Positions 6,265 to 6,296 of a stretch of 6,296 nucleotides of DNA are shown in pieces. The DNA lies in the NCBI GenBank assembly GCA_035646535.1, contig DASRPD010000104.1, forward strand, positions 1 through 6,296. The letters run 5' to 3'. A model generated the notes under the pieces. The model made no database searches and was not told the DNA's origin. It saw only the letters and a program-made list of their open reading frames with translations. This stretch comes from DASRPD01 sp035646535 (GTDB taxonomy: Bacteria; Actinomycetota; Acidimicrobiia; IMCC26256; JANYLB01). The first letter of the stretch is position 1; every line of letters begins with the position of its first letter. A program made the position numbers and the translations under genes.

Positions 6265-6296
6265 CCCGCCTCAGCCCCGCCGGGCCCGCCCCGGTC

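Noticed and set aside
1..6296. Search for CRISPR arrays, tRNA or rRNA, tandem repeats, retron or toxin-antitoxin modules
   Set aside because: No spaced direct repeats, cloverleaf or conserved RNA sequence, and no paired small genes of such types were visible on either strand by eye.

Overview
The window is GC-rich throughout and reads as chromosomal DNA of a high-GC actinobacterium. Lipobox and Tat-type secretion signals, an ATGA gene overlap, and two TAGNNT boxes set 8 nt before a start codon (leaderless-type initiation) all fit Actinomycetota. The class Acidimicrobiia is possible, but that is an inference and no marker gene settles it.

Left end (1-1167): the first 73 bases are the 5' end of a leftward gene with a good ribosome binding site, most likely an insertion-sequence transposase. 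Next to it a rightward conserved actinobacterial protein of unknown function appears to begin in the middle of its family's conserved region. The simplest reading is that the IS inserted into, or deleted, the 5' part of this gene.

Middle, leftward (1196-2956): a two-gene unit encodes an alpha/beta-hydrolase lipoprotein followed, 18 nt later, by a metallo-beta-lactamase-fold hydrolase of the AHL-lactonase type. The lactonase has Gln at the usual metal-bridging Asp.

Middle, rightward (about 3029-5828): a divergent unit encodes a DUF3089 lipase-like lipoprotein and, overlapping it by 4 nt, a Tat-exported PhoD-type alkaline phosphatase/phosphodiesterase. Both genes are interrupted in this sequence. 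The DUF3089 gene has an in-frame TGA as its third codon, so its signal peptide can only be initiated from a CTG. phoD has a one-base frameshift at a run of five G. These may be sequencing errors, real decay, or recoding.

Right end (5891-6264): a small protein resembling the N-terminal domain of Nfu/NifU scaffold proteins, apparently read from its own leaderless promoter.

Together the four central genes are three predicted exported hydrolases plus one predicted cytoplasmic lactonase, consistent with scavenging esters, lactones and organic phosphate at the cell surface. I saw no tRNA, rRNA, CRISPR array or phage module, and no convincing new multi-gene system. Every stretch without a gene is under 100 nt.
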